Shown: positions 26,901 through 41,900 of the stretch, one piece after another
How positions within the stretch are numbered: the first letter of the stretch is position 1
Layout: each line of letters starts with the position of its first letter
Assembly: GCA_034620365.1 (NCBI GenBank)
Contig: JAQGEQ010000175.1
Coordinates: 1,054,001 to 1,118,000 of the forward strand
Length of the DNA: 64,000 bases
Direction: 5' to 3'
From: Pegea sp. RAD2-039
Taxonomy: Eukaryota; Chordata; Thaliacea; Salpida; Salpidae
Notes under the pieces: model-generated
Told to the model about the DNA's origin: nothing
The model's input: the letters and a program-made list of their open reading frames with translations, nothing else
Database searches by the model: none
Position numbers and translations under genes: made by a program

Positions 26901-29900
26901 TACCAGTTGTTATTCACCATTTAGATAGAAAGGTAGTAATTAGGAAAGCTTTTTAGGGATGGTAGTAGTTGAAAAGTTAAAGACTATGGCAGCTGTGAGA
27001 AATAAATTCAGTCCGTCATCGTTCTTTATACGATAGAGTTGAAAACTTATTGTAGTGATACTTGAAACTGTCGATAAAATCATTTAGTACATCATCAGAG
27101 CCATTTATCTTGATTAATTCAACTGTCTTCAAAGATTTAAAATAAAAAATAAAATTGAATGATTTATAGCATTTTATGTGATATATCATAGATATGGCAT
27201 TATGTTTTTCATATTTTTATGTTCCATTATATCAAAGAAGTCATCTCTAAAAATGAGACTTTAAGTAAAATTTTTAAAGGACATATCAATTCATCCTTAT
27301 CATTTAGAACCATCAATATTGTAATAGACAAACTACCTTACACTTTAAATTTTTGTTAGTAAGCTCAATAAAATGAATAGTAGAAGTAGAAACGGAAGTA
27401 AAACTTTTCTGAAGTACATCCAGCATGTCCTTGCTCGTACTAAGCAGACTATTATTATTATAGAAGTAGAAATTCAGTTTTATGTCTGACCTTTTATCTG
27501 TATATCTTACTTAAACTTCCATCAAACTTTTTTCAAATTAAATACGGCATGACTAGTTAGTACCATCAGTATTTTTATTAAATAAACATAATAAAAATTA
27601 GTTTTATATCAAGCTAGCATTTTTCTAAGCATTTTTAAGTATTACTATCATGCATAATCATAAGAAAAAACATATAATCTAAGAAATTGAAGAACAGTGC
27701 GAAAAGGTTTCTGTTTTTTTTTCAGCTAGTACAAAATTTTTTATGAATATTTAGAAGCTAAATGCAACACGAACATCGCTAGAAATTAATTTTACGCATT
27801 AGTTAAATATTACATTTACTCACCATTAATTGCTAATCCGTAAAATTCATCTTTAAATTGACAGCTTAAAAGGAATAAGAATTCATTTCCAACTTGATAT
27901 CAACCAGAAAAAGTACTTTTTAAACAACAACATGTGTTATTATAAAAATTAGCTGATAAACACTAAAATCACCGTCAAAACATAATCACAAATTAAGTTT
28001 GCTTCATTTAGCTCAAAACTTCCAAATTACAATGCTTTTGTGCTGTTTGATATCTTGCCACAGTGAATTAATCATTTCTCATTACTATTAGCCAGGTATC
28101 GTTTAACTCCAGCAGTTTCTAATCTCTTTAGTCTAACGACTGAATAGCCGCCAAACGTCAAACGAGATGTTAAACTTTACAAAATACAACAACTAAACTT
28201 TTATAGATTTTTGGCCACAGTTTGTATTTATATTTTTTACTAACAACCTCTTTTTGCTATGCAGATGCAACAATCAATCAAATTGTGCGATTGATGTTTC
28301 AACCACCACCTTCCCAGATCCCTGCCCAGAAACTTACAAATATGTCCAAGTTGACTTTCGCTGTGTCACTTACCGTGAGTTTATACATAAGTTTGCATTG
28401 ATACGGCTTTTATGTTAAATGCGCTAAGTCGTTTTTTATAAAATCGATAAGAGAAAAGACAACTGTCTTACACGTGTTTAAAACCATCATTCTGTATAGT
28501 TCTATTTAATCTATTATAAAAAATATTCATTTTTGTTATAATAATCCAGAAGTTTGAAACAACCACTAAAAATAGGATTGGAAAACTAAACACCATGATC
28601 AATATGAGAAAAATCCTTTCCAAAAAGCTTCCTTCAACACGATTGTTCATTAAAAATTATAATTTAGAGTTTCTTTTTTCAAATTAATCAATTTATTATT
28701 CACGAAAATAAAAGTGCAACTGTTTAAGCATTTATCCACTTTCACAGTTTTGTAATCTGTAAAAGCTAGAACCAGTTTGTAAGCTCATTTTATGTGCTAA
28801 CCTGAACTTTTTTTATGTGATCAACTTCATGCTTTACTGGGCCCGACTTTCCTAGAAACCTCGCTCTTATCGTAGCCTCGAATTTATGAGGCGTAACAGA
28901 CTAGAAGTGGAGTGTAAACGACAACATACACATACACTACGTTACCATCGCGTTTTCGTTCTTATCTAACTACGTTATCATCGCTTTTTTGTTGTTCTTT
29001 ATTTATAAGTCTTCGCCTGTCCTGGATCGCTTGTGGGAATACGCTCAAAACATTTTCTGGCGGCAGTTTTTTCGCCTGATAGTACAGCGTCATGGAGCAA
29101 AGACGCTCTTTTCAAACCCAAACGAGTTTATTACCACGTTGATGGTGAACCAACCGTTAAGGTACTTGAAATAAACTTATTTTTTTATCTGAGTTTAAGT
29201 AAAAAAAGAGAAGTGCGTATCTAAATTTGTTTATTACTTTAAAGGAGTTAAATTTTCATTTTTAAACAACTAAATATATAAATGTAAATAGCTGTTTTAA
29301 AATTATATCAAGCTAATTAAACAGATTCTTTTATTAGTATTTAAAGCTTAATACTATAAAATATCAAAAAATTATATCTTAATTAAAATTCTAGGGCTAG
29401 ATAATTATATGAATATTATATATTTATTTGTAAAAACAACTTAAATCTACGATAAAAATAACCTATAAACTTTGAAACCATCGATTTAAAACCCCTAAAA
29501 ATGGAATTTGTTTAAAAAAAAGTCATGTATAGAAATACGAAAAAGCTACTTTGAGTTAAGAAATGTGAATTCACATGAGAATAAGTAGAATTAACAATCA
29601 ATTATAATTTTCTTATCATCACTAAAAGGAAAAAGGTGTATCTACTAAATGACAATGTATCTTTCTTTTAAATAGAATAATTGATTGAAATAATGACATC
29701 ATTAAAGTTGGTTATTTAATAAAAGTAAACTCTTTACTGCTGGTTATAAGCAGTTAAGTGAAATAATTTAATTTTATCGGTCTACATTATACTAAATTGT
29801 ACAAGACTTTCAAAACTTTCCAATAATTCAATTTTATAGTTAAAAGTAACAATATAGTGCCTAAGTTGAGAAGAAATTCTTGACGGCCACTTAGCTGGTA

Positions 29901-32900
29901 GTTGTTGGAATCGAAAATCTATATGTAGTCTGCATCAAGTGACATGTGAAGATGAAAATTTGAAAATGCTTTAATTTACCTTTTCCACTTGAAAAGGCTT
30001 CTATCATATCACGAATGTCTACAAACATTTTTCGTGTCAATTCCAATCTCTCAGCAAACTTACATTCAATTAACAGGAGTATGCAGATGAAGAAGTTTTT
30101 GTACAAGGAGGACATTACATCACACACGACCTTCTACTGGGGTTTCTTTCTTCACATTTTGTTGTACACAACAGTTTTATTTATTACTATAAGGTGATTT
30201 GGATACTATTTTTCTGCTTGATGTTTGAATATGAGACTACAATTTTCTACTGTTGATTTCAATCAGTTGTGTTTGTTTAACTGAGTGACACTTTTAAGGT
30301 GGTAACTAACAAACAGTTTTGACAATCTAATTAATCTAGTTTTGAATCTCTTAACTTTAACCAAGTATACTTATATTAAAATGATTAATTTCAATTTGTG
30401 GTTAGTTCCGTTTTTTGAAGATTTACAAATACTTTAGTTAAGGTTAACTCGAATAACTTTCAATTATAGCCTATCACTCGAACTATTGCCAAATACAGTA
30501 CAAAAATGAAATCGAGACGGATAGAAGCACATGTTATTTCAGATGGCACTTTACAAGATATTGAAAATGTGAAACTTGCTGTAGATGAAAAAGATCTATG
30601 GATGACTTATTATTGTGCTACAGATGGCATAGTTATCCACAAACTTAACCTAGATGACCTGCAAATTGAAGTAAGTAATATGTGTTTGTAAGTAAAATAT
30701 TATTGTTGACATAATAGAATATTTAACAAGCCTTAGAAAATACAAAGTATATACAAGCTTAGAGTTGTAACTATCAAAACTAAAAAATATAAATAATTAT
30801 AATTTATTTGAAACAGACTCAAGAGTCAGCTAGTATTTAAACTGTAGTTCAATTAACCAAATAAAACAACGTTTTTTTTTTCCAAAACACTTAAAAAAAT
30901 TGATTTGCGAGAATTAATTCCAAGTTTTTAATCGAGCTGAATACCTAGATTGAAAACATTTGTTTATTTATTTATTTCAAGCTTGTATCTGTAAGCTTTG
31001 TTTACGTATCAACTCCCAAAACTAAAATTGGTCAACCATTAGTTTCAAAATGAAGATTGCCGATCGATTTAGACTGTTCTATTGATGCTGTGTCAGTCCT
31101 TCAATCTTGTAATTTTTGTGGCTGATCCATTATAACTTGTCTATAAAATTTTTTTTTTATACCTTCAGTTATTAACATGATGCTTTTTGTTCTGACACAT
31201 CAGCCTACCTAACTTGGTTACAACTGATTGTGGTTGTTGTTTGGATATGCATTTTCTTTAAATTTGTTCAAACTTACTCAACATATAAACTTATAAGAAG
31301 TCCCGTAAGCAAAACTAATATAATGACGGTCGCTAGATAATTGATTTTTTGCTACTGACAACTTCGTACTAATTGTTACGCTTTCCATTTCTTGTAGCTA
31401 ATTGATTTTTTCACATTCAACCTTGCACGATCAAATACATTTTGAGAATCCTTCCTCTAAACTCTATTTCCGCCTCTTGTGAGGTCTTCTTATCATTGTT
31501 ATGTGTTCATTTTCATTTTTTAATCTTCAATTTTCAGTACTTCGAGTAATTTCGTTGTTTTTACTCAATAAGCTGAATACCGAGTTTCGATTTTTTCAGT
31601 TTAGTTTCCTTTCACATAGAGTCAGCTTAGCTTTATGTTTAACATGCGTTTAAAATGATTTATTGTCTTTTTTACGTAGCTCACCAGTAAAAGAAGTTTT
31701 ATTGGGTGCCGGGCTATCGATTTTTATATTTATTTTTTCACGCGGCGAATTCTAACCAATTGAAATCATTTACTTATTGTTCATCATAGAAAAGCTGGAA
31801 AACTGGAATTGAGTATCAATTACGACACACCATATTCATTTGTGGCGTGATGTATGCGTTTAATGATGGCCCGACTAAGAAAGACTCAAGAGATGTAGTT
31901 GTATTCAATACAAACAATGACCAAAAAAGCCGATATACATTAGTAGATGATCGTTCTGGGTTTCTCCAACATAACATTTCATCGTTACATTACAACCCTC
32001 GAGATCGGATACTTTATGCCATGAGTTTGGGAAGAGCGTTTTACTTTCGCCTTGACTTCTCTTCTGATGATCCAACCAAGCGTGAGTATCTGTGTTGAAT
32101 TTCTGAAAAGCGATTGGTCTTTATACTTGTTGGTTTTTCTTAGTTTCATACAGAAATGAAAATTAAAAAAGAGAATATCTCTAGATGATTAACTGACTAT
32201 AAAAAGAATATTCCAAAAATTATTTTCACAAACACGCTTTTGTTTTGTTATCAAAACTTTAAAATTGTTCTTTGCCTTACAATTGAATTGAATCTTTAAC
32301 ACAGGTGGAAAAGAAACACTTACAACAACATTCAATCCTATCTTTTCTGAGCCAAATTACGTTAAACCTTCTTTTAGATGTGAAAGTGTTGAATGGAAAG
32401 GGTTAAGTTGGCCTGAGACGGGTGCAGGAACCACAACAACTGTTCAGTGTGATGATAAAACAGGTGGGCACTATTATACATTCTTGATGCATTTGTAACT
32501 TCCTTTTCAAACTTCAACTCAGTATTTATAGATAAGTAAGACTCAACTTGCAAGATAAACTTGTTTTTGTTCAAATTCCATTTCTTATGCTGGCATCTAA
32601 ATTAGAACCTGTAGTCGTTTACAAAGCTCCATTTTTAGACTTATTCACCTATTTTAGTGAGTTAAAAGCAAACGACTTGACAGTGTTGTGATAAACTCTT
32701 TAGACACATATACGGCCAATTTATTTTTCAACTTTTTTCGTTATGGGGTGTCCAAACTCGTAAAATAATCGCAAATCAGCCGCACTAGGTCAGAAGACAA
32801 AATGTGATCTGCTGATCTAAATCTTTCACCGTCGTAAACTCTTCTAACTTAATAATGATTGATGAGAATTTGCCCATCGACTGCTTACATGGCCCTCAAT

Positions 32901-35900
32901 AGCTTTATCGTTCTACTTCAATGCACTTGTACTCATCTTCTAGCAGCAACAGCAGTTGATAAAAATCTTTGGAAGCAACGTCCACATGCTGCAAGAGAAA
33001 GGGGCTGGGTTGATCAACCACTGAAAGATGCTCTTTCGTTGGTTTCTAACTTGATAAATTGCTCTCTACGTTTGCACTCACTCGCCAATATTGCCAAAAA
33101 TTTTAGAGGCCCTGTGACTTCCTTCATTTACGTTTCGGCGACTTTACTGTGTAATGTGGCCATACGGTGCCAGTGGAATTATTTTACACTGACTGGCTAC
33201 TACTACTACCCCCTTTGCTTGTTAGATGAAAGAAAAAATTTAAGAGAATAGAACAGAGCTAACTGTCAATACTGGTGAACTGCCTAATTGTGATGGATGG
33301 ATTTCTTTTCTTTGCTAAGAAATTTGTACACAGCAGGGAAAGGCATTTCTATAATAATAATTAGAGTCTGCGAAGAATCGTGCATTGACGGTTGATTCGT
33401 GGCATTAAATCTTTTCTTCGATTTTTTTTCTTCATTGATATTTGTCTATTGCAGCATCTTGGTTTTGTGTCAAAGATAAGTTGACAGAGGTGGCTCAGTG
33501 GAGCAGTACAGGACCTGATGTTTCAGGTTGCCTCAAATCACTAAAATACTTGCTGAGACGAGTTTCAGATGGTAAGTGATTTTGTAACCTTATCAAAACA
33601 CATTAGGTTTTATCGTTAAGGTGGTTATCGTTTCAAACACAACTCAACACTTAGTATTGTTTACTGATAAGACAAATTTCAACCGGCTCAATTATTAATA
33701 TGGCCTTTTGCAAATATTCCTACTATAAAGCCAATTTAAACTTCAGCAACCCACAAGCAGCAAGTTTCAAGGACAGGTTGCTTTGATTATTTATTTTACA
33801 CCATTCGTTTAGTGAATGATGATGCCTTAGTGGGAAGTCACCCAGTTCGAGATTACTTAGGCTTATTTGTATTTGCGTTTGGCCAGTCACTTTACTTTAA
33901 CGGGGCTTTGATAGATAAAGAAGATATGAAATAACATCAGACGGCAGTCTAAGGGTTACCAGTCGCTAGATAACCATTTGAAGGAGTAACTAATAATTTT
34001 AAACGGAAATTTTTCACAGGTGATATTTCAGCAGTGAGTTATTTAGCAGAACTGATTGAAACAATGGGACAAAGTATTTCTGAGGATCAACTGAAAAGCA
34101 TTGCAATTGCTACTCGAAAAATCACCTCTTTGATGTTAGAACGTCAAGATGAAGATCAGATTAAAGTGGTAGAGGTAAGAAGAAATTCTCATTTTCTTTA
34201 ACTCGTTCTTGTTATGAAATTTCGTTTTTGTAAATTAAGAGTAAGGGTTTTTGATACGATCAACAAAACGTCTAAAGATTGTTCTTTACTATAGATAGTC
34301 ACTGTGTTTAGTTCAATATTTGTTTTTTGGTAGCGAACTTTTCATATAGATAGCAAAGTCTTCAGTATCTGATAGATGGTTATCTTATTGTTGATGATAG
34401 TATAAGTACTTCAAAATGCTTGCTCGGTGTTCTTAAAAGTTGTTCGCTTGTGTAAGCTTTGAATATAAAAGCTGCAGAAAAAATGTTAGCTTGTCAATCA
34501 AGTTGTTTTCTCTCCTTTGTTATTAGTTAAGAAAACTTGTCTTAAAGCAAAATTCATCTTTTCATTGTGAACAACAGAAAAATACTTTTCATAACAAATT
34601 CTGACAAAGAGAGTTGCCAAGTAAAAACTGAATGTGTTCTCGCCCGTGTGTTATGCCGTTGATTCACGAGTAAAGCACATGTGGTGGGATAAAAACTTTG
34701 GATCACAGCAGAAACAAGTGGGCGAAACGCGCAGTCTACAACAATCATCACACAAACAATAAAAGAGGCAACACATAAACACAAAACAAATTGTGATACC
34801 AGCGCTATTTACATCTACCTCATTAGTCTATTTATTTTAACCAAGTTATTGAGAATTGGAAACAAAAGACGAGATGCAATTTTTTGTTTTTCTATTTAAT
34901 CTTTTTTGTCGCCAAGGGAATTTTTCTTCCTTCGAATCTCTTGTTGTATGCAAGAAAAAATCTTTCTTTTTTTAGTTTATTTCGTTATGGCAAAAAATCT
35001 TTTGGAAATCTTTGAAAAGAAACAGCAATCATTCATGAGTCATCCAAGTTAATTTTTATGTTAAAATAGAATCATAATTTTACCAGCGGAAAAAGTTTTA
35101 TTCAATTTTTTGATAGTAAATTTCATTTCAAACTTTTGGCTCATAGAAAGTTTAATAAAATCAGTGTAAGCATAGCTGGTTGAAAATGTCAATAGTGTAA
35201 CTGAGTGTTGTTTCACCAAACATTTAATTCTGCAAAACTTGAACAACAAGAGCTAGTTTATAATATCAAACAAAAATTTGTTACGGAAATAATTTATAAT
35301 TTTATCTAATAACACGATCAATTGAATTTCAGTAAAAGCTTGCCAACCTTCCAACTATTTTTAACCCTTTAATTTTTCAGCAAAATTGTTTAATCAGATT
35401 CTTTAAACCCACTTTTATTCTAGTGAATCTTCATCATTCATAATTATGCTGTAATGAATTAATGCATTGGGACATCTTGATCTTAATGTTGTTATTACAT
35501 ACAGTGCAGTAGCCAAAACAGTGATTATATAGAAATTATATTCAATCCTTATAGCAACTTTATTTCAATGTGCCAGCAATTTTATTCTAGTTTCAGTTGC
35601 CTGATTGAAATTTACGTTTTACATTAATGCTCATACATTGCTCGAAAATTAGGTCTGCTAATAAGTAGTGTTGCTTCTTTAAGCTAGACTTTTAAAAGAT
35701 TAACAAACTAAACTAAATGACAGTTTGAAAAACTAATTACAAAATACCGCTAGATATAAAAAATCATGATTTTTCTAGTTTCTTACTTAAGGTTACTTAC
35801 TGCCGTCAGTACAAATATTTTTATTGATTTTGATGAGAAATCTATAGCTTTTCATAAAGTTCTCATAATATATATGTTGATTTTTTTAGCAACCAGTGAT

Positions 35901-38900
35901 TAGCACCCACAACATTATTATTTAATGAGCATCAACAAGTCGTAACTCTAAAAGCAATCATTTGCTAAACACTAATCAAAAAAGTTCAAGTTTCTTTTTT
36001 AATTTAAGTTAAGAACTTTTATCTGTCAACTTCATAAAACAATAGTTTTGAAAAGAATGGTAAGAAGTAAGCTTGATTAATTTAAAAGAAAGTTTTCTTT
36101 CTTTATGTTCTTTCGTGTATCAAACTGAACTCAACATAAACTATAATTTTTTAATTTCTTTTCAATGTTGTTTTGTAGCTAATTACATGAGTAAACTAGA
36201 GTTCAAAGACTCTTTGTAAGATGCTACCCGGCTCATATTACAATTTTTTTGCAACTATTGGCTTTAAAAGAATCAATCGTAATGGGATTAAAGTTTAATT
36301 AACTTGCCAGTAAAATCCGTCAGTGTTTGTTTTGAAAATTGCATTTTAATATGAGTTTTAGTTTTAACCTTGTGAAATATACACAATATTAGGATAGTTG
36401 CAAGCTCGGTATATTTCGGTAATACAAAAATGAACCATTAGCTTTGTAGTTATAAAATTTTTACATTGTTTTTGTTCAAACTCTTTAGTTTGGTAACTTA
36501 GTAACAAAGCTCTAAATATTTTTCATAGATTTAAATTATTTGATCATTAGAGACAATATCGTTTTGCGTGAACGAATATTTCATGAAAATTTTCTTTTCG
36601 AGAGCTTTAGAACCAAAATAGTTAAATATCCTGTATTTTTAAAAGCTATAAAACGCTTTAGTCTAATTAGAATTATCACTAGATGTTCAACTGCACATTT
36701 TACAGATTCTAATTTAAAAAAATATATTGATAATAATTGAAGACTAAATTGTTGAAGTAATTTTGTTTTTAATATTATTTTAATTATTAAATATTTTCTT
36801 TTTTATGTAAGTAAATTAACAAAAATTATATAGTTGCTAGTTTCACTTTTTCACTTTTAGGCTTTCACTAAATTATAACTAATAATTACCTGGTTAGTAT
36901 CATATTTATTCCATTTATCAAAGGCTCTACTAGTAGAAAAAACGAAAATCTATTCAAAGATATTTTTGAAAAAGTTGTCAAAGTTTTTCAATCAAAAAAT
37001 ATTTTAAAATGCTTACAGAACATTCGAAAGGAAATTAGTTTTATTGTCCAATGGAGTCGTAAATGGTTTTAAAATGATTTTAAAATCAATTGAAATGTAA
37101 AGTAATTTTTGTTTTATCATGTTATTTCAGTTTCTATTGATTTTTTAGCTTCGGTTATAATACAAACTCATTGTTTAAGCCAATACCTTTTGGATACCTT
37201 TATTATAACTATCAATTATTAGACCTATATTAGCATTTGGTAAACACAAAATTGAAAAAAAGACCTTGATGTATTTGAAGTGTTTTGTAGAATTATTTTT
37301 TAAAAGTTGTCTTTATAAGTTAACTGTATTTTTAAGAGAACTCACAATTAATTCTTATGTTATTACACAATCACAAGGATAACGATATTGTCTTAAATCT
37401 AAAAGCAATTTTTTTGCTTATTTCTAAGCTATTTTAGTGTCATTGAAGTTGAACTTAACTTGATGGGACATACGAAGTAACTTTAGTTTTTCCATCTTAA
37501 GACAGCTCTTAAGCTTCAGGTAAAGACCAGTTATGATAACATAGATTTATACAAAACATCATTTTTCATGACATGAAGAAAGAAAAATTTCTGTTTAATT
37601 ATGTTATGTAAAATTCAAAACTTTTTATGTTTATACGTTTATTCAACTACATAGCCACAGAATCAACAAATGTATACTGGTCTTCACTTTTGAAAATAAT
37701 TCTGAAGCCTTGAGTTGGCGCCTAGGTATTTTACTTTTTATAAAATGCTTAACAGCAGGACAGTTTAAGCTTCTTCATCTACGCTTGTTTGAAAGATTTC
37801 TTTCTCTCAGCATGCAAAATTTACTTAAACACCGTTAGCTTGTTACTTTTCAGTAAAATTTATTAAGATCGCCAATAACATAGCGATGTGATTTTCATGG
37901 TAACATACAAATGCCAGGTCTGGCTTATTCAAAAAAGATTAAATCTTTTTTAGTAGGGTTTACCAAATACATGCTACCAATTTAATAAATTTATAACTTC
38001 TAATGATTGTTCTTCATAAAATCAATTGTACGTTAGTCTTTGCAATGATCTTAACTGTTCAAAGGGTTTTTATCAACTCTAGCTACAACAGTTTCTCCAA
38101 TTCTGCAGCAAAATTTAAATTTAAAACTTTAGAGCTTGACATGTAGTCATAAGTTGAAGTTTATTATTTTACGTTTATACACTGAAGATGACTTTGCCAA
38201 ATAAACATCTTAAAAAAGAACTTCGTCCAAAAATTAAACAATATTTATTTTATTAAAGTTAGATTTGCTTGATAGATTTTTAAGATATAAATAGTTGAGA
38301 TTAAGTTCACGGGAAACTGGAACATGCTTCAAAGTCTATCACATACTTTTTAAAAGTTTATAATAAAAATGTATATAAGAAAAGTAAAAAAAGTAGCTTA
38401 CGCATTCTATTGAGCAACCGTTAACCTAAAAAACAATAGAATAACAACAAAAAAGAACGTTTTTTTGCTGAGAATGTTTAACAAAGAGTCTTTTTAACAT
38501 AATAATGCTTTGATTTCGTTTGCTAACTAATCATGCGAATATTTACTGTATGGTTGTTTTAACTCAACTAAAACATCAAATACGAGTTAAGTGTTGGTTT
38601 GTAAGTAGTTAATTATCTGTGTTTTGATGAAACTAAGCCGATACTATAAAACCAAACGAGATATACTTCAAATAAATAAAACAGCTGAATGTACCAGATG
38701 ATAATAAACATTAAAATGTTGATGATATGTGTTTAGAAATTTTTTTGTTTTTTGATCTTTGCACACGTGAACAAAACTCTTATGATTTAGATTTAACTTT
38801 TATAATCTTTATTCTATAATTTATGGTCTTTTTCATCAGAGCATTATTGAAATAGTCAATCTGCTAATAGACGAGGATCATGTGATGAAAATAAAACATT

Positions 38901-41900
38901 TGAATGAAATTCAGCGTCATCAATTTGTAGATGATGTTTTAGTTTCAGTAGACTCCCTGATATTGGGTTTATCTAAAGAACAAGGTAATGTCTAATAACA
39001 TTTATCACCATTCATAACTTTAAATACTTTCAGAAGTTTTTGAAAAACGAATGCTGAATATCGTAGTTATTGGGCGGAAATATTCAGATGAAGTTACATT
39101 TAACGAAAACTTCTATCGTCAAGCAAATATATCACAAGAAAAACAAACGACTAGCAGCTCTGCTTATCTACCCGCTCAAAATAACAAATTATCAAGTGAG
39201 ACCCTCAAAATGATTAGCAGTGCTAAACATAGACGACAAAAAATAGCATGCAGTCGGCTATGCCAATTTCTCATAGATTTAACAACAATTTTGTTACTTT
39301 TCCAGATGCAGACTTTTCACGAATTCAATTTTCGCTTTATAGTAACCTGGCAAATTGTATTGAGAATGAAAAAAGTAAAGGATCTACAGGAAAAGTTGTT
39401 TGGCAGCCAGATTCCGATATTGTTTCAATATCGATTAGCAAATCAAAACGGAAAGTTGATCTGAGTTATCCTGTACAAGTGACATTCAAACACCAACAGG
39501 TGATTTAAAACTATTTGAAAATAGATTTTCTAAAAAGGTTCTTGCTACTGTTTATTGTTCTTTGTCTTGTATTTGGTTTATTCTTTATGTAGGAGTTTGT
39601 GTCTTCTGTTTTTAATTTTCTGCTTTTACTTTTAAGTCACAACTTTTTGTTTAAGTTTCAAAGTTTGAATTGAATTTACATTCAAGCGTAAGAAAGATTT
39701 GATTAATACCAAAGACACTAAAATTTTGTTTAAAGCCATAATTTATTATCAAATTAGTATAACAAAATATTCTGACCTTTAGGTTGATGCTACTAATATG
39801 AGTAGTTTCACAAATGGCTTTTGCATCACAAAATTTCTATTTGAAAGGTCTGATGCATATCACAATTTAAATGTTCATTCTGTTTGCAACAGATTTTGAG
39901 TGTGAACAAGTTTTACGATTTTTAATTTAGATGAAATAAATAGGTAAACATACGACCTTATTCTAAGTATTTTTTAAAGTCATCAAACTTTAAGCAGAAC
40001 ACTTTTTCTGTAACTGATTCGAGCTCGTTTGTTTATCTGTAAATCACGTTTTAGACAAACCTTTAACGTTTGAGATTATTAGGCTAATGAGAGTAAGCAC
40101 CGTTTTAAGCAATCTATCTTTATGAAAAAATTGACTAAGCAAAGAATATCTATCAAAAGATAATTGACACTTAACTAGGTATCATTTTTATTTTATATGT
40201 TTGAAACACAACTGTGAAGTTATAAAGGTCATAACTTTTCTTTCAAGAAGTCATTAAACTTTTTTTATTAACTTTTAAGACTTTAAAGATGATTTCTGCT
40301 TTTATACCTTACATACAAATATTACTTAATGCCGTTTCATTTACCAAAAGTAGTTTGCCTGTTGAGTTGTTGTACATCAATTAATAGAAATCTACAAGTC
40401 TTATAACTTGGATATGGACTTAAGAAGTTAAGTGATACTCTGTTTTAGTTTTTCTTGACAGCAAACTTTCACATAAGCTATTTATGATTAAACATCCAGC
40501 CGCTATTCCTTGTGTCAATTACAAGATGGTTTCCAAAAGATAAGAAAAATTAAAAACTAAGTTTATTACTTCTTTTTTAATCAGATTGTTTTGCTTCGTT
40601 TATAAATCTTAAGCAGTTTTTTGCTTCGACGTTTTTTTTTCTGTATGCTTATAATATACCTACAAGATTGTCAACTTTTTATAAAGCTAAAAAGTTCTTT
40701 TATACATCAACTGTAAATACTTATTTCTTATAAATTGTTATTATTGGAAATCAATTTTGAGCCTTTCTTATTTATTAATTATTATTAAGAAAATATTTAT
40801 TTCCAACAAATTGTGACACTAGTTTTAATATTAAACAGTTTATACAAAAAAATAACCAACTTAATTTAATATAAATAGAAAGTAACAAAGTTTAATAAAA
40901 CAAAACAAAGTTTTTCATCAAATTGTTAATCCTTCTACCAACATATAGTTTAAAATATCTTTCTACTAAGTTAGAAAATATGAAATTAGATTTTTATGAT
41001 GGATCTTATTTCTAAATCTTAAGAGAAATAAATAATAAGAAATTTTGTTGAGCCGTATGCTCAGAATTAAACTTTTCTGATTTCAACTTCGATAAAACCC
41101 CCTGAATAACAACCATTGTTCTCAGATTACTTTTGTGTTGAATAAAACTAGATGTAGAATAAACTGTTAAAAATCAACTTGTTTATTTTTTGTTCCTTTC
41201 TTTTCAGACTAGATTTGGAGCACACAAACGCAAATGTGTCTACTGGAATTTTTCCAATGGGTAAATTTGTTTTATCTTTTTATAATTGCTAGTACTGTCA
41301 TGCCACTTTATGAATATTTTCAAAAAGATACCAACTTTCAATCCTTAATAACTATCAAAAGCTCTGACTATTATATTTCATTTTCTTTAATTCAATTTTG
41401 TTCATTTATAAGTAACGGTTTTTTTTAAATTATTAAGATTTGAATTTCTTCTTTAGACAAAACGTTTTAATTTAAAAGACAAAATACTCAAAAATACTGT
41501 TCATTATTAGCTTACCTTGGTTCAAATAACAAACAAAAATGCGAGTAGTATTGTATCAAACGAATCAATTACCATTTTTCAATATAAGTAATTTTAACAA
41601 GAATAATGTTGTGTTTAAAATTTTCTTTAAACGTTTTGTCGTTATTAAGTCGTTAAAACGAAAAGTACCTCAGTAAATGAAAGTCATGATTAAAACTTTA
41701 TTTAAAAATAAACATTTATTTGATCAATCTTCATAATAAGTTTAATTTCTTATATAAAAACAAGTAATTTATGTTTTTTTTAATAATCTGATTGTTTTGA
41801 AAGCACAGTAACTTTTTAAACTTGATTGTTTGCATGTAGTTTAGAATAAAACGATTAGTGAGCTATAAACTTTCTCGAATATGGATCTTCAGTTTCTTCA

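Noticed and set aside
28468-28650. 60-codon hydrophobic minus-strand frame in intron 3
   Set aside because: Hydrophobic peptides (Phe/Ile/Leu) arise easily from T-rich DNA; no supporting signal.
34554-34784. 76-codon minus-strand frame in intron 11
   Set aside because: No motif, no splice signals and no poly(A) signal; the mild GC rise alone is not enough.
39051-39464. 137-codon continuous plus-strand frame as a single GAIN exon
   Set aside because: Homology to latrophilins switches frame after 39305, and a phase-matched GTGAG...TTTTCCAG intron explains it.
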